A DNA stretch of 37,409 nt from Methanobacterium petrolearium (GTDB lineage Archaea > Methanobacteriota > Methanobacteria > Methanobacteriales > Methanobacteriaceae), in NCBI RefSeq assembly GCF_017873625.1, contig NZ_JAGGKL010000012.1:35001-72409 (forward strand), written 5' to 3'. The position numbers and the translations under genes were made by a program. The stretch's first letter is position 1, and each line of letters opens with the position of its first letter. This document shows, piece by piece, positions 36,926-37,409 of this stretch. The notes under the pieces were generated by a model that made no database searches, was not told the origin of the DNA, and saw only the letters and a program-made list of their open reading frames with translations.

Positions 36926-37409
36926 AGACAACTAAATTGATCAGCCATCATACTATATAAATATTTTGATGGTATTATCCTGAAAAAATTGTTTATAAAT
37001 CTTTTTTTCTGATTTAAAGGAATCATTAAAGGTTTTAGAAAGTCGATTTTTAGTGAATGGTGTTGGTTTCTTTTTAAAACCAATCCACCCCTATTATGAA
37101 GTATTTATAAAAAATATAGCCTTTCTGAATGATTGAAGAAAGTTTACTCCTCCTTAAATCGTTACATGTTAGGGTAGTATAATTTAATACTTTAACGAAA
37201 AGCTCATTTGACTAAAAAAGAAATATTATGGACAGTTATAGAGTGATATTGTTAATAATTCCCCCATATCTCTGGATTATTTTTTAAAGGGAGGTAACAA
37301 AAAAATAAACACTGGAGAATTTCGATTATCTGTTAGATCTTTGGATATTTAAATTTTTTATTGGATTGAATTCATGGTTTAAACTGTTTAATTTGGCAAA
37401 TACATATAT

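Larger units (their letters stand above)
36747..37409. other. 663-bp right-end region without a credible gene
   Basis: It holds TTTTTATAAGCC (minus strand, near 36773-36784), a likely TATA box of the PepSY gene, the palindrome CTAGCA-CA-TGCTAG (36819-36832) and a perfect 10-bp inverted repeat (36891-36925). The remainder is AT-rich with frequent stops in all frames. A control region for a gene beyond the right edge is possible (ATATTTAAATTTTTTA near 37346-37361). Confidence 0.55.

Noticed and set aside
36892..37083. 63-residue minus-strand ORF in the right-end spacer
   Set aside because: The composition is AT-driven, it overlaps the 10-bp inverted repeat, and no ribosome binding site or domain supports it.

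Overview
The window reads as a chromosomal segment of a mesophilic methanogenic archaeon of the Methanobacteriales, probably Methanobacterium or a close relative. The evidence is the gene content: Nop5 and fibrillarin, an archaeal Rnl3-type RNA ligase, archaeal DUF366, PPC and nucleotidyltransferase families, an array of CBS proteins next to the RNA ligase, and queD/queE without a bacterial queuosine context. AT-rich spacers with TATA-like promoter elements, several of them compatible with leaderless mRNAs, and strong GGAGGTGA-type ribosome binding sites agree with this. The genus is an inference; no rRNA or tRNA gene is present.

Left part (1-11.4 kb), mostly minus strand: a truncated AI-2E family permease; pyrK and pyrD (pyrimidine synthesis); divergent nop5 and, after an unusual 778-bp gap holding a broken small membrane-protein gene and repeats, flpA (C/D box RNP methylation); coaBC (CoA synthesis); a zinc-finger/KH RNA-binding protein; a PsbP-like lipoprotein; a Thr-rich membrane protein coupled to pheA; and the RNA ligase. 

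Middle part (11.5-24.5 kb): a minus-strand run queD-queE followed by five consecutive CBS-domain genes, ending at a hairpin plus T-tract terminator. Then come DUF366, a PPC-domain gene divergent from a nucleotidyltransferase gene, homoserine dehydrogenase, a cupin, two unrecognised small proteins, an ACT/DUF5612 protein, an Fpg-like protein lacking the N-terminal catalytic proline, and an Ogt-type alkyltransferase.

Right part (24.7-36.7 kb): a 1237-residue receiver/7xPAS/histidine kinase faces away from a TetR-led plus-strand cluster. The TetR promoter carries two copies of a palindromic operator bracketing the TATA box. Behind TetR lie an iron-sulfur-type flavoprotein, a polysaccharide pyruvyl transferase-like protein with an 18-bp in-frame minisatellite, a 949-aa reductase-adenylate-ligase fusion, an ATC-hydrolase-like protein and a GMC-type flavin oxidoreductase with a four-cysteine cluster motif. 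The last three genes are tightly coupled. This cluster, which would activate, reduce and oxidise an unidentified carboxylic acid or aldehyde/alcohol, is the best candidate in the window for an undescribed pathway. The window closes with a PepSY-domain membrane protein and about 660 bp without a credible gene.
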